NCBI RefSeq assembly: GCF_000298215.1
Contig: NZ_BAHD01000065.1
Location: 1-39,368 of the forward strand
DNA: 39,368 nt
Direction: 5' to 3'
Source of the DNA: Kineosphaera limosa NBRC 100340
GTDB lineage: Bacteria > Actinomycetota > Actinomycetes > Actinomycetales > Dermatophilaceae
This document shows, one piece after another, positions 26,379-34,619 of this stretch (within the stretch, counting starts at the first letter, position 1; every line of letters begins with the position of its first letter). Under the pieces are notes generated by a model. It did not search any database and was not told the origin of the DNA. It worked only from the letters and a program-made list of their open reading frames with translations. The position numbers and the translations under genes were made by a program.

Positions 26379-27596
26379 CTACGGCGCGGGGGGTTGGGCG
26401 CGGGCGTAGTAGCCGCGGGTGTTCAGCCAGGTGACGGCGGCCAGGGCGCCGAGGGGGATCTCCAGGAGAAAGCTGAACAGGGCGAAGAGGGTCACCGCGG
26501 CGGCGGTGGCGTCGCCGGGGACGCCGAGGGCCAACAGGACCGCCGCCGCGCCCGCCTCCGCGACGCCGATGCCGCCCGGGGTCACCGCGACCGCCGTCAG
26601 CAGACGACCTACCGCGTAGGCGGCGAATGCGTGCGACCAGGAGATATCGACCCCGACGGCCTCCAGGCACTGCCGGAACAACACGAAGTAGACGCCCATG
26701 AAGCCGACGAGCCCCAGCGTCAACGACAACCAGCGGGTGCGTACGACGCCGATGATCTTGGCCCGCAGGTCGAGCGCGAGCAGTTGGGCATCCGGCAGCC
26801 GCCCCCCGCGCAGGCGTCGCAGCAGCGGCCCGAGGACCCGCTCGACGAACCGGCCTACCAGCCGGGCGGTGCGCCGCGACGCGATGATCGCGATGAGCGC
26901 CCCCGCCACCGCCGCGCCCCCGATGCCGCCGACGATCGCGCCCTGCACCATCGCGTTCGGCACCTGCCCCGCCGCCGGAAGCAACACCAGCGCCGCGATG
27001 ACCGGCAGCAGCACCCTGGCCAGCAAGTTCCACACCGCAGTGACGATGATCGACGTGCCGATCGCGCGATGCGTGAACCGCCACGACCGAAACATGGCAT
27101 AGGTCAACGCCGCCCCGACCGCCCCGCCGCCCGGCAGCGTGTTGCTGACCCCGGACCCGGCCAGATTCGCCAGTATCGCCTGAAAATGCCCCAACCCCGG
27201 CAACGATCCCGTGAGCGTGAAGGTGTAGCAGTACAGCCCGAGCATCATGAGCGCGAACAGCCCGAGGAAGGTCGGCCAGCCTATGCCGGTGATCAACCCC
27301 AGGATCGTCGCCCAACTCGTGTCGGTCAGGTACGGCAGCCCCCAGCCCAACAGCACGACAGCCAACCCCAGGCTCGCGACGATCTGCAGCGCCCGCGAGG
27401 CGATCGCCTTCGGGGTGCTCGGAAAGGCGACGGTCGGGGGCTCCAACGGGCCGCCCGCTTGCGATGCGCCAGCAGGCCTACCGGAGGCGGTCCGTGCCGG
27501 CTGGGCGGCCCGCGTCGCCTCCGATGAGGAGGGAGTGTCGTCGTGCTCGCTCTGTTCGCCCCCGGGCCCGGCGCCGTCGACGTGGCGGTCGTTCAC
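26379..27596 (-). CDS. YbhN/lysylphosphatidylglycerol synthase TM-region family protein (flippase-like)
   Basis: A 405-aa integral membrane protein with about eight helices and the family motifs SNTLPGGGAVGAALTY and VTPGGIGVAEAGAAAVLL. A hydrophilic Ser/Thr/Ala/Pro-rich N-terminal tail of about 70 residues precedes the first helix. Members are linked to lipid flipping or to glycolipid and polyprenyl-sugar transport; the substrate is unknown. GTG 27596 overlaps the stop of the PIG-L gene (GTGA). The long reading frame upstream of it is the shadow of the PIG-L gene and was not used. Confidence 0.88.
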   Translation of the reverse strand: MNDRHVDGAGPGGEQSEHDDTPSSSEATRAAQPARTASGRPAGASQAGGPLEPPTVAFPSTPKAIASRALQIVASLGLAVVLLGWGLPYLTDTSWATILGLITGIGWPTFLGLFALMMLGLYCYTFTLTGSLPGLGHFQAILANLAGSGVSNTLPGGGAVGAALTYAMFRSWRFTHRAIGTSIIVTAVWNLLARVLLPVIAALVLLPAAGQVPNAMVQGAIVGGIGGAAVAGALIAIIASRRTARLVGRFVERVLGPLLRRLRGGRLPDAQLLALDLRAKIIGVVRTRWLSLTLGLVGFMGVYFVLFRQCLEAVGVDISWSHAFAAYAVGRLLTAVAVTPGGIGVAEAGAAAVLLALGVPGDATAAAVTLFALFSFLLEIPLGALAAVTWLNTRGYYARAQPPAP

Positions 27597-28429
27597 GGCA
27601 GCCCGGCGAAGATGTCGCGGCTGATCGGAGCGCCCGCGTCGGCGGCGGGGTCGACGAACCACTCCCGCCCGAAGATCAGGTCGTACAGCGGCCGCGGGAT
27701 GCGCCCGAAGGCCGCCAGGGTGCGGTCGGCGCCGTCGTCGGCGGCGGCCTGGGTGGCGTGCGCGGCCATGGCGGTGCGCTTGGCCCGGATCTGCCCGCGC
27801 ACCCCGATCCGGTGGGTGATCTGCGACCGCGGGGTGAACGCCCGCTCCCACGCGCCCAGGTCGACGTCGATCCGCACGCCCGGCAGTCGGCGGGCCAGCG
27901 AGATGCCGGCGGTGATCGCCTCCCGCGGCACGGTCGCCTCCAGCAACCGGGGCGTGCCGGCGAGCCGCGCGGCCTCCCGCGTGACCTCGTGGACGCGCAC
28001 GTGGTCGCGATGACCGTACCCGCCGGAGGGGTCGTAGCCGATGACGACGTCGGCCTCCTCCTCCCGCAAGATGTCCGCGATACGGACGGCCGCGTCTCGC
28101 GGATCGGCATGCAGGAAGCGCTGTCGACCGGGCGGGTCGGGCGGCACCGGCCCCTCCATGCCCGAATCGGCGTAACCCAGCCACTCGAGGCGCGCGGCAC
28201 CGATCGCCGCGGCGCTGGCGTGCAGTTCGGCGAGCCGCCGCTGCCCGAGTGTGCTGCCGCGATGCTGTGCGGAGGTGAGTCCGAGATCGCCGTCGGTCGC
28301 CACGACCAGCACCACCCGATGCCCGGCCGCCGCGGCTTTGGCCAGGGTCCCAGCCATGAGCAGCGCCTCGTCGTCGGGGTGCGCATTGACGGCCACGACG
28401 GTTCGACTCACCCCCCAAGTGTCACTCAT
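27593..28429 (-). CDS. PIG-L (LmbE-like) family deacetylase
   Basis: A 278-aa PIG-L/LmbE family protein with the Zn-binding AHPDDE motif near residue 17 and the second metal His in GYGHRDHVRVHE. Relatives deacetylate N-acetylglucosamine conjugates (MshB and Mca of mycothiol metabolism, or GlcNAc-PI). ATG 28429 has no ribosome binding site. GTG 28411 (giving MSRTVVAVNAHPDDE) has a GACACT hexamer 6 nt upstream and may be the true start. It is coupled to the flippase-like gene and divergent from a glycosyltransferase over a gap of only 38 bp. Confidence 0.88.
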   Translation of the reverse strand: MSDTWGVSRTVVAVNAHPDDEALLMAGTLAKAAAAGHRVVLVVATDGDLGLTSAQHRGSTLGQRRLAELHASAAAIGAARLEWLGYADSGMEGPVPPDPPGRQRFLHADPRDAAVRIADILREEEADVVIGYDPSGGYGHRDHVRVHEVTREAARLAGTPRLLEATVPREAITAGISLARRLPGVRIDVDLGAWERAFTPRSQITHRIGVRGQIRAKRTAMAAHATQAAADDGADRTLAAFGRIPRPLYDLIFGREWFVDPAADAGAPISRDIFAGLP

Positions 28430-28467
28430 GCCGCGTTGTTCCCAGACGGATGTGCCAGGGTTGGCCT

Positions 28468-29622
28468 GTGAAGATCGCCCTTGTCACGGACTGTTACCTG
28501 CCCCGCCTCGGCGGGATCGAGGTGCAGGTTCGCGACCTCGCGCAGGGATTGCGCTCCGTGGGCCACGAGGTCGAGGTCTTCACGGCCACGACCGGAGAAG
28601 ACGGGCAGCACGGCGGTCTCGTCGAGATCGTCGACGACATCCCGGTGCACCGCCTCGGCCTCCCCCTGCCCGCGGGTTTCCCGCTCAACCCCTTCGCCGG
28701 GCGTGAGCTGCGACGCCGCCTGCGCGACGGCTTCGACGTCGCGCACGTGCACATGGGGGTGGTCAGCCCGTTCACCGTCGAGGCCACTCGCGTGGCCCGC
28801 AGCCTCGGGCTGCCGACGACCATGACGTGGCACTGCATGCTGGCCTGGGCCGAGCCGGCGATCGGCCTGACCGGAGCGGTGCGCCGCTGGGCGCGCGCCG
28901 GCGTGTCGATGAACGCCGTCTCCTCGGTCGCGGCGGTGCCCGTGCAGCGGCTGCTGGGCAATCTGGCGGACGTGCGGGTGCTGCCCAACGGCATCGACGT
29001 CGACACCTGGTGGCAGCCCGCCCACGGCTCCACACCGCCTCCGACCAGCCCGCACGTAGAACTGGTGACGGCCATGCGGCTCGTCGCGCGCAAGCGACCG
29101 ATCCCGATGCTGCAGGTCTTGCAGCGGGTGCACGCGATGGTGCCGGAGGTGCCGTTCCGGCTGACGATCCTGGGTGACGGGCGGCTTCGCTCGAGCGTCG
29201 AGGCCTATGTGCGCCGCGAGGGCATCGCGGACTGGGTCGACCTGCCCGGCCGGGTCAGCCGCCCCGAACTGCTGCGCCGCTACGCTGCCGCGCACGTCTA
29301 CCTCTCCCCGGCCAAGCTGGAGTCGTTCGGTATCGCGGCCCTGGAGGCGCGCTGCGCGGGCCTGCCGGTGGTCGGCCTCGACACCAGCGGCGCCTCGGAA
29401 TTCGTCTACGACGGCGTCAACGGCTACCTGGCCCGCACCGACGACGGCATGGCCAGCGCCATCGCGCGGCTGCTCACCGACACCGCCCTGCGCGAGCGCA
29501 TGTACCGCTACAACGTGACGGTCCCGCCCAGCGACCTCGACTGGAGCGCCGTCATCGCCACCACCGAGCGCGAATACGAGCGGGCGATGGGGCGCTTATC
29601 GGCCCCGGAGCGGGTTCGTTGA
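28468..29622 (+). CDS. GT4-family glycosyltransferase
   Basis: A 384-aa GT-B fold enzyme. The N-terminal domain has MKIALVTDCYLPRLGGIEVQ, typical of mannosyl and glucosyl lipid transferases; the C-terminal nucleotide-sugar domain has LPNGIDVDTW, ILGDGRLR and the EX7E motif ESFGIAALE. It likely transfers a sugar from a GDP or UDP donor to a lipid or small acceptor on the cytoplasmic face. GTG 28468 has CAGGGT 6 nt upstream and no ribosome binding site. Its stop overlaps the NUDIX start (TTGA). With the PIG-L and flippase-like genes it suggests glycolipid or lipoglycan work. Confidence 0.9.
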   Translation: MKIALVTDCYLPRLGGIEVQVRDLAQGLRSVGHEVEVFTATTGEDGQHGGLVEIVDDIPVHRLGLPLPAGFPLNPFAGRELRRRLRDGFDVAHVHMGVVSPFTVEATRVARSLGLPTTMTWHCMLAWAEPAIGLTGAVRRWARAGVSMNAVSSVAAVPVQRLLGNLADVRVLPNGIDVDTWWQPAHGSTPPPTSPHVELVTAMRLVARKRPIPMLQVLQRVHAMVPEVPFRLTILGDGRLRSSVEAYVRREGIADWVDLPGRVSRPELLRRYAAAHVYLSPAKLESFGIAALEARCAGLPVVGLDTSGASEFVYDGVNGYLARTDDGMASAIARLLTDTALRERMYRYNVTVPPSDLDWSAVIATTEREYERAMGRLSAPERVR

Positions 29623-30392
29623 CCTCTCCCGCGCCGCACCCGCCGAGCCTGCCGGACCAACCGGTGCCCGCCGCGGGGTCGCCGACCGCGGAGCCGTTGC
29701 TGTTGTCGGGTCCGCTCGTCGTCGCCGGTCGTTTCGAGGGTGAGCAGTGTTGGCGGGTGCCGCTGCCGCACGGAATCGACCCGGAGGACCTGGGTCGGTT
29801 CGCCCGCGGCCTTCCGGAGGTGACCCGGTCGCCGGGCGGGCAGATCGTGCTCACCTACGACCTGGTCAGCCGCGCTGACCAGCCGCACCTGCCGGATCGG
29901 GTGGAGTCGGTGGCGCGGCCCCCGCGGGCGCCCGGGCTGGTCGTTGGCCCGGGGGAGCAGGTGCTGGCCGTGCAGCGGGTCGCGGCCTCGGTGCTCGTGT
30001 GGGCCGACGGTCAGCTGCTGGCGACCCGCTACTCGGGCGTGACCAGCGCGCCCGGCGCCTGGGCGCTGCCCGGCGGCGGTGTGGACCCGGACGAGGATCC
30101 GCGTGCCGGGGCGCGGCGCGAATGCTGGGAGGAGACGGGCCAGGAGGTGCTCGTCGGTGATCTCATCCGGCTGTTCAGTCGACATTGGGTCGGGCGGGCC
30201 CCGTCGGGGCGACTGGAGGACTTTCACGCCGTGAACCTCGTGTTCGCCGCGCGCTGCCCGGCGCCCGGGCCGACGCAGGTGCACGACGTGGGCGGCTCGA
30301 CCGCCGCTGCCGCCTGGGTGCCCGCGGCGCAGGTGGCCGGCTTGGATTGGGCGCGCGCGCACCGCTGGGTTGCGAGCAGCGTCCCCGGGTGA
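29619..30392 (+). CDS. NUDIX hydrolase
   Basis: A 257-aa protein with a complete Nudix box near residues 151-173: GGGVDPDEDP then ARRECWEETGQE. The domain covers about residues 118-255 (SVLVWADGQLLATRYS onward, with WALPGGG). The N-terminal 110 residues are of unknown fold and include an Ala/Pro-rich start. It hydrolyses a nucleoside diphosphate linked to another group; the substrate is unknown. TTG 29619, preceded by GGAG at 8 nt, overlaps the stop of the glycosyltransferase by 4 bp; the next start candidates are much further in. Confidence 0.87.
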   Translation: MTSPAPHPPSLPDQPVPAAGSPTAEPLLLSGPLVVAGRFEGEQCWRVPLPHGIDPEDLGRFARGLPEVTRSPGGQIVLTYDLVSRADQPHLPDRVESVARPPRAPGLVVGPGEQVLAVQRVAASVLVWADGQLLATRYSGVTSAPGAWALPGGGVDPDEDPRAGARRECWEETGQEVLVGDLIRLFSRHWVGRAPSGRLEDFHAVNLVFAARCPAPGPTQVHDVGGSTAAAAWVPAAQVAGLDWARAHRWVASSVPG

Positions 30393-30408
30393 GAGCGATC
30401 GCCGGTGG

Positions 30409-30693
30409 TCAGCGGCGGGTGAGCAGCCCGACGAGGCCGACGACCACGAACACGCCGCCGGCGGCCAGCGCGGCGGTCGGTGCGACCCAGCGTCCGTCGG
30501 CGCCGACTCCGGCGAGTTGGTGCAGCAGCGAGAGCCCGGCGACCACGAGGCCGACGAGGCCGAGCGCCAGTAGCCACACCTGCGGGCGGCGCCGTTCGCC
30601 CCCCGCGCCCGCACCGCTCGACGCCCCGGGCCCCCCGGGGCGGGGCGGCGGACCAGGCTGCGTCGGGTCGGTCCCCCGGCGGTGCCGGCTCAT
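30409..30693 (-). CDS. Small membrane protein, co-transcribed with the PspC gene
   Basis: A 94-aa protein with a hydrophilic, Pro/Gly-rich N terminus (to about residue 38) and two membrane helices (VWLLALGLVGLVVAGLSLL and LAAGGVFVVVGLVGLL). ATG 30693 overlaps the PspC stop (ATGA). No family is recognised. Its place suggests a partner of the PspC protein. Confidence 0.7.
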   Translation of the reverse strand: MSRHRRGTDPTQPGPPPRPGGPGASSGAGAGGERRRPQVWLLALGLVGLVVAGLSLLHQLAGVGADGRWVAPTAALAAGGVFVVVGLVGLLTRR

Positions 30694-31913
30694 CGCGGAC
30701 CCACCTGGATCGAGAAGCCCGAGCCCTGCCCGGTGGCATCGACGTGCGCCACGGCGGCGGCGAAGGGCAGCAGCACAACGACCGCCATCGTCAGGACCCG
30801 CGCGCGTAGGCCCCGTAAACCCACGATGACGATGATGAGTGAGAGCAGCGCCAAGGCGGCGCTCGCACCGACGACGGCGGCATCGGCCGTGCTGCTCGAC
30901 AGCAGCACCAATTGCCCGGCGCCGACCCCGACGGCCAGGGCAGCCGCGAGGCTGACCACGGTGGCCCAGAAACCGAATCGGCGGGGCGGAGTCGGCGGCG
31001 CCACCGGTGCGGGGACCGCAGTCGTCGCAGTGGCCGGCGGCACGTCGCGCGGATCGGACCAGTTCTGCCCCCGCCAGGCCGGTGCGGGATCGGCGGGTAC
31101 CCCGTAGTGTCCCGGTTGCGTCTGACCGGCGAACCCCTGACCAGGCGAGTTCGGCGGCGGAGCCAGCCGACCCGGCTCCGGCATGGCGGGTACCCAACGG
31201 CCTGTCACGGGGTCGAACACGGAGGTGTGGCCGCCGCGCGTGGGGGAGCCGTGCCGCGGTGCCTGCGGATCGTGGGAGCGCTCGCCCCGCGGGTCGGGCC
31301 AGGTGCCGGCCGACGGATCGCCGGGGCCGGGGGCAGCCCCCTGACCGCCCCCGGCCGCTGCGGCCTCCTCACGTCCCCCGGGCTTGACGGCATCCGGCCA
31401 GCCGTATTTGCGGTGCACATGGCGCACGACGAAAAACACGAGTCCCCCGCCAACGACGAGCGTCACCAGCGTGGGCCACCAGCCGCGCTCGTCGCCGAGC
31501 CGGCTGAACACGCTGATCGCCGTGAAGACTCCCAGCACGATCGCGCCGGGCTCGTGATCGGTGCAGGCGCGGCGTACCGCGAGGTTGCCCTGGTCATCGG
31601 GCAGCAGGAACCACGCGAGGAGGTACAGGGAGAGCCCCATGCCGCCGACCAGGGCCAGCACCACCAGGGCGACCCGAACGATCGCCGGGTCGAGGCCGAA
31701 CTCGTCGGCGAGGCCGGAGGCGACACCGGCGAACACTCGGCGATTGCGCCTGCGGCGCACCGGCTGTCGATACAGCGCCGCGTACAGGCGATCCAACGCG
31801 CCCGGTCCGCTCGGTCCGCCCGGTCCGCTCGGTCCGCTCGACCCCGCGGGCCCACGTGACCCACGTGGCGTGGGCTCGGGGCCGGGGTGCTGGGCGCGCG
31901 AGTCGTCGGTCAT
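30690..31913 (-). CDS. PspC-domain membrane protein
   Basis: A 407-aa protein. After a Gly/Pro/Ser-rich N-terminal stretch comes a PspC domain (about residues 50-110: RNRRVFAGVASGLADEFGLDP, then LAWFLLPDD), then two membrane helices, a long hydrophilic Pro/Gly-rich region and three more helices at the C terminus (from FWATVVSLAAALAVGVGAG). PspC proteins sense or respond to envelope stress. ATG 31913 has GACGAT 7 nt upstream; ATG 31922 (adding MEG) is an alternative. It is divergent from a kinase that carries the same domain. Confidence 0.85.
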   Translation of the reverse strand: MTDDSRAQHPGPEPTPRGSRGPAGSSGPSGPGGPSGPGALDRLYAALYRQPVRRRRNRRVFAGVASGLADEFGLDPAIVRVALVVLALVGGMGLSLYLLAWFLLPDDQGNLAVRRACTDHEPGAIVLGVFTAISVFSRLGDERGWWPTLVTLVVGGGLVFFVVRHVHRKYGWPDAVKPGGREEAAAAGGGQGAAPGPGDPSAGTWPDPRGERSHDPQAPRHGSPTRGGHTSVFDPVTGRWVPAMPEPGRLAPPPNSPGQGFAGQTQPGHYGVPADPAPAWRGQNWSDPRDVPPATATTAVPAPVAPPTPPRRFGFWATVVSLAAALAVGVGAGQLVLLSSSTADAAVVGASAALALLSLIIVIVGLRGLRARVLTMAVVVLLPFAAAVAHVDATGQGSGFSIQVGPR

Positions 31914-31958
31914 ACCTTCCATCGTCACCGAAGCGGCGCGCGATCGGCATGCGGACCG

Positions 31959-31976
31959 ACCCTGAGGCCACCCTGA
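31959..31976. promoter_or_regulatory. Direct repeat ACCCTGA-N4-ACCCTGA in the divergent PspC/kinase gap
   Basis: Two identical heptamers (31959-31965, 31970-31976) are spaced 11 bp apart, one helical turn, in the 148-bp divergent gap. They could be half sites for the LuxR-type regulator encoded next to them. Confidence 0.3.
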
Positions 31977-32061
31977 AGTCCGACCTCGAGGCCGGGGTGT
32001 CCGCCCTGGGATCGGCCCGCGAGGCCGCGTCTTGTCGGTCCTAGGTGTCACGATTGAGTGC

Positions 32062-33405
32062 ATGAGTACACCCCAGGGGCCGACGCGGGCGGGTCGACTC
32101 GTGCGCACCCGCTCCGGGGCGGTCGTCGCAGGGGTCGCCGGGGGGCTGGCCGCGCACACCGGGCTCGACGTCCGGGTCGTGCGCGTGCTCTTCGTGGTGC
32201 TCAACCTGTTCTTCGGGCTCGGGTTCCTGGCCTACCTGCTGCTCTGGGCCACCCTCCCGGCGACCGACGCGGGGCAGGGCTCGTCGGGGCGCCGATTGCC
32301 CGTGCAACTCCTGCTCCTGGGCGCCGCTCTGCTCGCACTGGGGGCGCTGGGCGCTACCGGCGGCAGCTGGCTGCCCGACTTCGTTCGCCCGGCGCTGCCG
32401 GTGCTGGCCGTCGCGGTCGGTGCGGTCATCGCGTGGAGCGACGTGGAGGCGTTCGAGCGACAGGGGTGGCTCGGCCCGACCGGCGGCCGGCGTGCCCTGC
32501 CGCGCGTGCTCGCGGGTGCGGCCCTGTCGGCCGTCGGGATCGTCGTGCTGCTGACCAGCGGACAAGGGCTGTCGATGGCCGTGGATGTCGGCGTGGCGAC
32601 CATCGCGGTGCTCGCCGGCATCGGGCTGGTGCTGGCCCCCTGGGTGGCCGGTTTCTGGCGCCGCTACGAGCGCGAACAGACCGCCCGAATCCGGGAGACC
32701 GAGCGCGCCGATATCGCTGCCCACCTGCACGACTCGGTGCTGCAGACCCTGGCGCTTATCCAGCGCGCCGACGATGCCGGCATCGCTGCGCGGTTGGCCC
32801 GCGGGCAAGAGCGGGAGCTGCGCGAGTGGTTGTACGGCGGCGCCCCCACCGCGGGCTCTCTCGCCGCCGAGATCAGCCGGCTCGCCGTCGAAGTCGAAGA
32901 GCAGCACGAGGTTCCGATCGACGTCGTCGTGACCGGGGACCGCAGTGTCGACGACGCCGGCGAGGTGCTGCTGGGGGCCTTGCGCGAGGCCCTGCTCAAC
33001 GCCGTCCGCCACGGTCGGCCTCCGGTCTCTGTGTACGTCGAGATCGGACGCGCCGAGGCGGAGGCGTTCGTGCGCGACCACGGCGACGGCTTCGACCTCG
33101 ATCAGCTCGATGAGGTACCGCCCGACCGGCTGGGGGTCCGCGAGTCGATCCTGGGCCGCATGCAGCGCCACGGGGGCCGCGCGCGCTGGCGCCGCCTGGA
33201 GGAGGGCACCGAGGTCGCGCTCACGGTGCCGCTGGAGACGGCGCAGCCACCCGCCGCCGCGCTGCCGCCTACCCCCGCCCAGCTGCCCGCCGAAGGCCGC
33301 GTCGAGCCGGCCCCCGCACCATCGGAGCTCGCCGTGCGGTCCGAGCCGGCAGCCCCACCTGCGTTGTCGCAGCCATCCGCCGCTACCCGTGAGGAGACCA
33401 CGTGA
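32062..33405 (+). CDS. PspC-domain sensor histidine kinase (HisKA_3/LiaS-like)
   Basis: A 447-aa kinase. An N-terminal PspC domain (about residues 14-75: GAVVAGVAGGLAAHTGLDVR) is followed by about four more membrane helices, then a HisKA_3 dimerisation domain with phospho-acceptor His223 (AAHLHDSVLQ), and an HATPase domain with REALLNAVRHG and RDHGDGFDLD. The last 55 residues are a Pro/Ala-rich tail. ATG 32062 has CACGAT 7 nt upstream, fitting a leaderless start. The response regulator gene overlaps it by 4 bp. A histidine kinase fused to PspC next to a PspC protein suggests envelope-stress sensing. Confidence 0.92.
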   Translation: MSTPQGPTRAGRLVRTRSGAVVAGVAGGLAAHTGLDVRVVRVLFVVLNLFFGLGFLAYLLLWATLPATDAGQGSSGRRLPVQLLLLGAALLALGALGATGGSWLPDFVRPALPVLAVAVGAVIAWSDVEAFERQGWLGPTGGRRALPRVLAGAALSAVGIVVLLTSGQGLSMAVDVGVATIAVLAGIGLVLAPWVAGFWRRYEREQTARIRETERADIAAHLHDSVLQTLALIQRADDAGIAARLARGQERELREWLYGGAPTAGSLAAEISRLAVEVEEQHEVPIDVVVTGDRSVDDAGEVLLGALREALLNAVRHGRPPVSVYVEIGRAEAEAFVRDHGDGFDLDQLDEVPPDRLGVRESILGRMQRHGGRARWRRLEEGTEVALTVPLETAQPPAAALPPTPAQLPAEGRVEPAPAPSELAVRSEPAAPPALSQPSAATREETT

Positions 33406-34109
33406 GCACCACCAGCCACGACGAGCAGGGCACCGGCACGATCCGGCTCGTGCTCGTCGACGACCACCGCATGTTTCGCTCCGGCGTCAAGAGCGAACTC
33501 GTCGGCGACCTTGCCCCCGACCTGGAGGTGGTCGGCGAGGCGGGCACCGTCGAGACGGCGATCGCCGCGGTCGCCGAGCATCGTCCGGATGTCGTGCTGC
33601 TCGACGTGCACCTGCCCGGCGGCGACGGCCGGGGCGGCAGCGATGTGCTCACCGGTTGCCGCGGGCTGACGAGCGCTGCGGGCGAGCCCGTGCGCTTTCT
33701 TGCCCTGTCGGTCAGCGACGCCGCCGAAGACGTCATCGCGGTGATCCGGGCCGGCGCCCGCGGCTACGTCACCAAGACGATCTCCCCGAACGACCTGGTC
33801 AACGCCATTCGTCGGGTCTCCGAGGGCGACGCCGTGTTCAGCCCGCGGCTGGCCGGCTTCGTCCTCGACGCGTTCGGCGCGGCCGCCGGCGAGGTCGCCG
33901 AGGTCGATGAGGAGCTCGACCGGCTCTCGGCCCGCGAACGCGAGGTGATGCGGCTCATCGCCCGCGGCTACCAGTACAAGGAGGTCGCCAAGGAGTTGTT
34001 CATCTCTATCAAGACGGTCGAGACTCACGTCTCCTCGGTGCTGCGCAAGCTGCAGCTCAGCTCCCGGCACGAACTGACCGCGTGGGCCATGCACCGGCGC
34101 CTCGTCTGA
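33402..34109 (+). CDS. LuxR/NarL-family response regulator
   Basis: A 235-aa regulator with a receiver domain (acidic pair in LVDDHRMF, phospho-acceptor Asp68 in LLDVHLPGGDG, Lys in VTKTIS) and a C-terminal LuxR helix-turn-helix (about residues 175-228: LSAREREVMRLIARG, then ISIKTVETHVSSVLRKL). GTG 33402 overlaps the kinase stop by 4 bp, so the pair is co-expressed. The expected targets are its own divergent promoter region and the PspC gene; this is inference. Confidence 0.94.
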   Translation: MSTTSHDEQGTGTIRLVLVDDHRMFRSGVKSELVGDLAPDLEVVGEAGTVETAIAAVAEHRPDVVLLDVHLPGGDGRGGSDVLTGCRGLTSAAGEPVRFLALSVSDAAEDVIAVIRAGARGYVTKTISPNDLVNAIRRVSEGDAVFSPRLAGFVLDAFGAAAGEVAEVDEELDRLSAREREVMRLIARGYQYKEVAKELFISIKTVETHVSSVLRKLQLSSRHELTAWAMHRRLV

Positions 34110-34163
34110 CCAGCTGCCCCAGCCGTCGATCCGCTGGGTTTCTTGGCGCTCCGACGCGCTGCT

Positions 34164-34169
34164 TAGGGT
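34164..34169 (+). promoter_or_regulatory. -10 hexamer of leaderless promoter (TAGGGT)
   Basis: TAGGGT ends 6 nt before ATG 34176 and supports that start over GTG 34170. Confidence 0.5.
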
Positions 34170-34175
34170 GTGGGC

Positions 34176-34523
34176 ATGGCCGTTCTCTACACCATTCTCG
34201 TGATCGCCCACTGGGGCGGAGTCGCCGCGCTCATCGCCGGATACACCCTCTCGGTCGGCTCCGGTGTCATCAACCCGGTGATGGTGTGGGGGGCGCGGAT
34301 CCAGCTGCTCGTCGGCCTGGCCCTCGTGGGGGTGGGGGAGATGACCGACCACGACTTCAACCACGCCAAGATCGGCGTGAAACTCGTGCTGGCGCTGGCG
34401 GTCGTCGTGCTCGCCGAGATCTCCCGGGCCCGCGCCAAGCGCGGCGCCGGCCAACCAGTGCTCACGCACGCGGCCGCCGGGGCGGCCGTGGTCAACGCGC
34501 TCGTCGCGCTCTTGTGGAACTGA
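34176..34523 (+). CDS. Small four-helix integral membrane protein, function unknown
   Basis: A 115-aa protein with about four membrane helices (LYTILVIAHWGGVAALIAGY, INPVMVWGARIQLLVGLALV, VKLVLALAVVVLAEI, AAGAAVVNALVALLW) and a conserved-looking EMTDHDFNHAKIGVKL loop. I do not recognise a named family. It has its own promoter and is convergent with the sugar kinase across 96 bp that show no clear terminator. Confidence 0.72.
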   Translation: MAVLYTILVIAHWGGVAALIAGYTLSVGSGVINPVMVWGARIQLLVGLALVGVGEMTDHDFNHAKIGVKLVLALAVVVLAEISRARAKRGAGQPVLTHAAAGAAVVNALVALLWN

Positions 34524-34619
34524 CCCTGACCGCGATCGGCTCCACGGCGTCCTGCGGCGCAACTACGCCGGGCTGACTGACCCGGCTCTGCCGACCCTCT
34601 CCGACCGGCCCGCCGCGCA

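Noticed and set aside
26379-28418. N-terminal extension of the flippase-like protein over the PIG-L gene
   Set aside because: The extension is Arg/Gly-rich shadow sequence of the PIG-L gene. GTG 27596 with a 4-bp overlap is the natural start.
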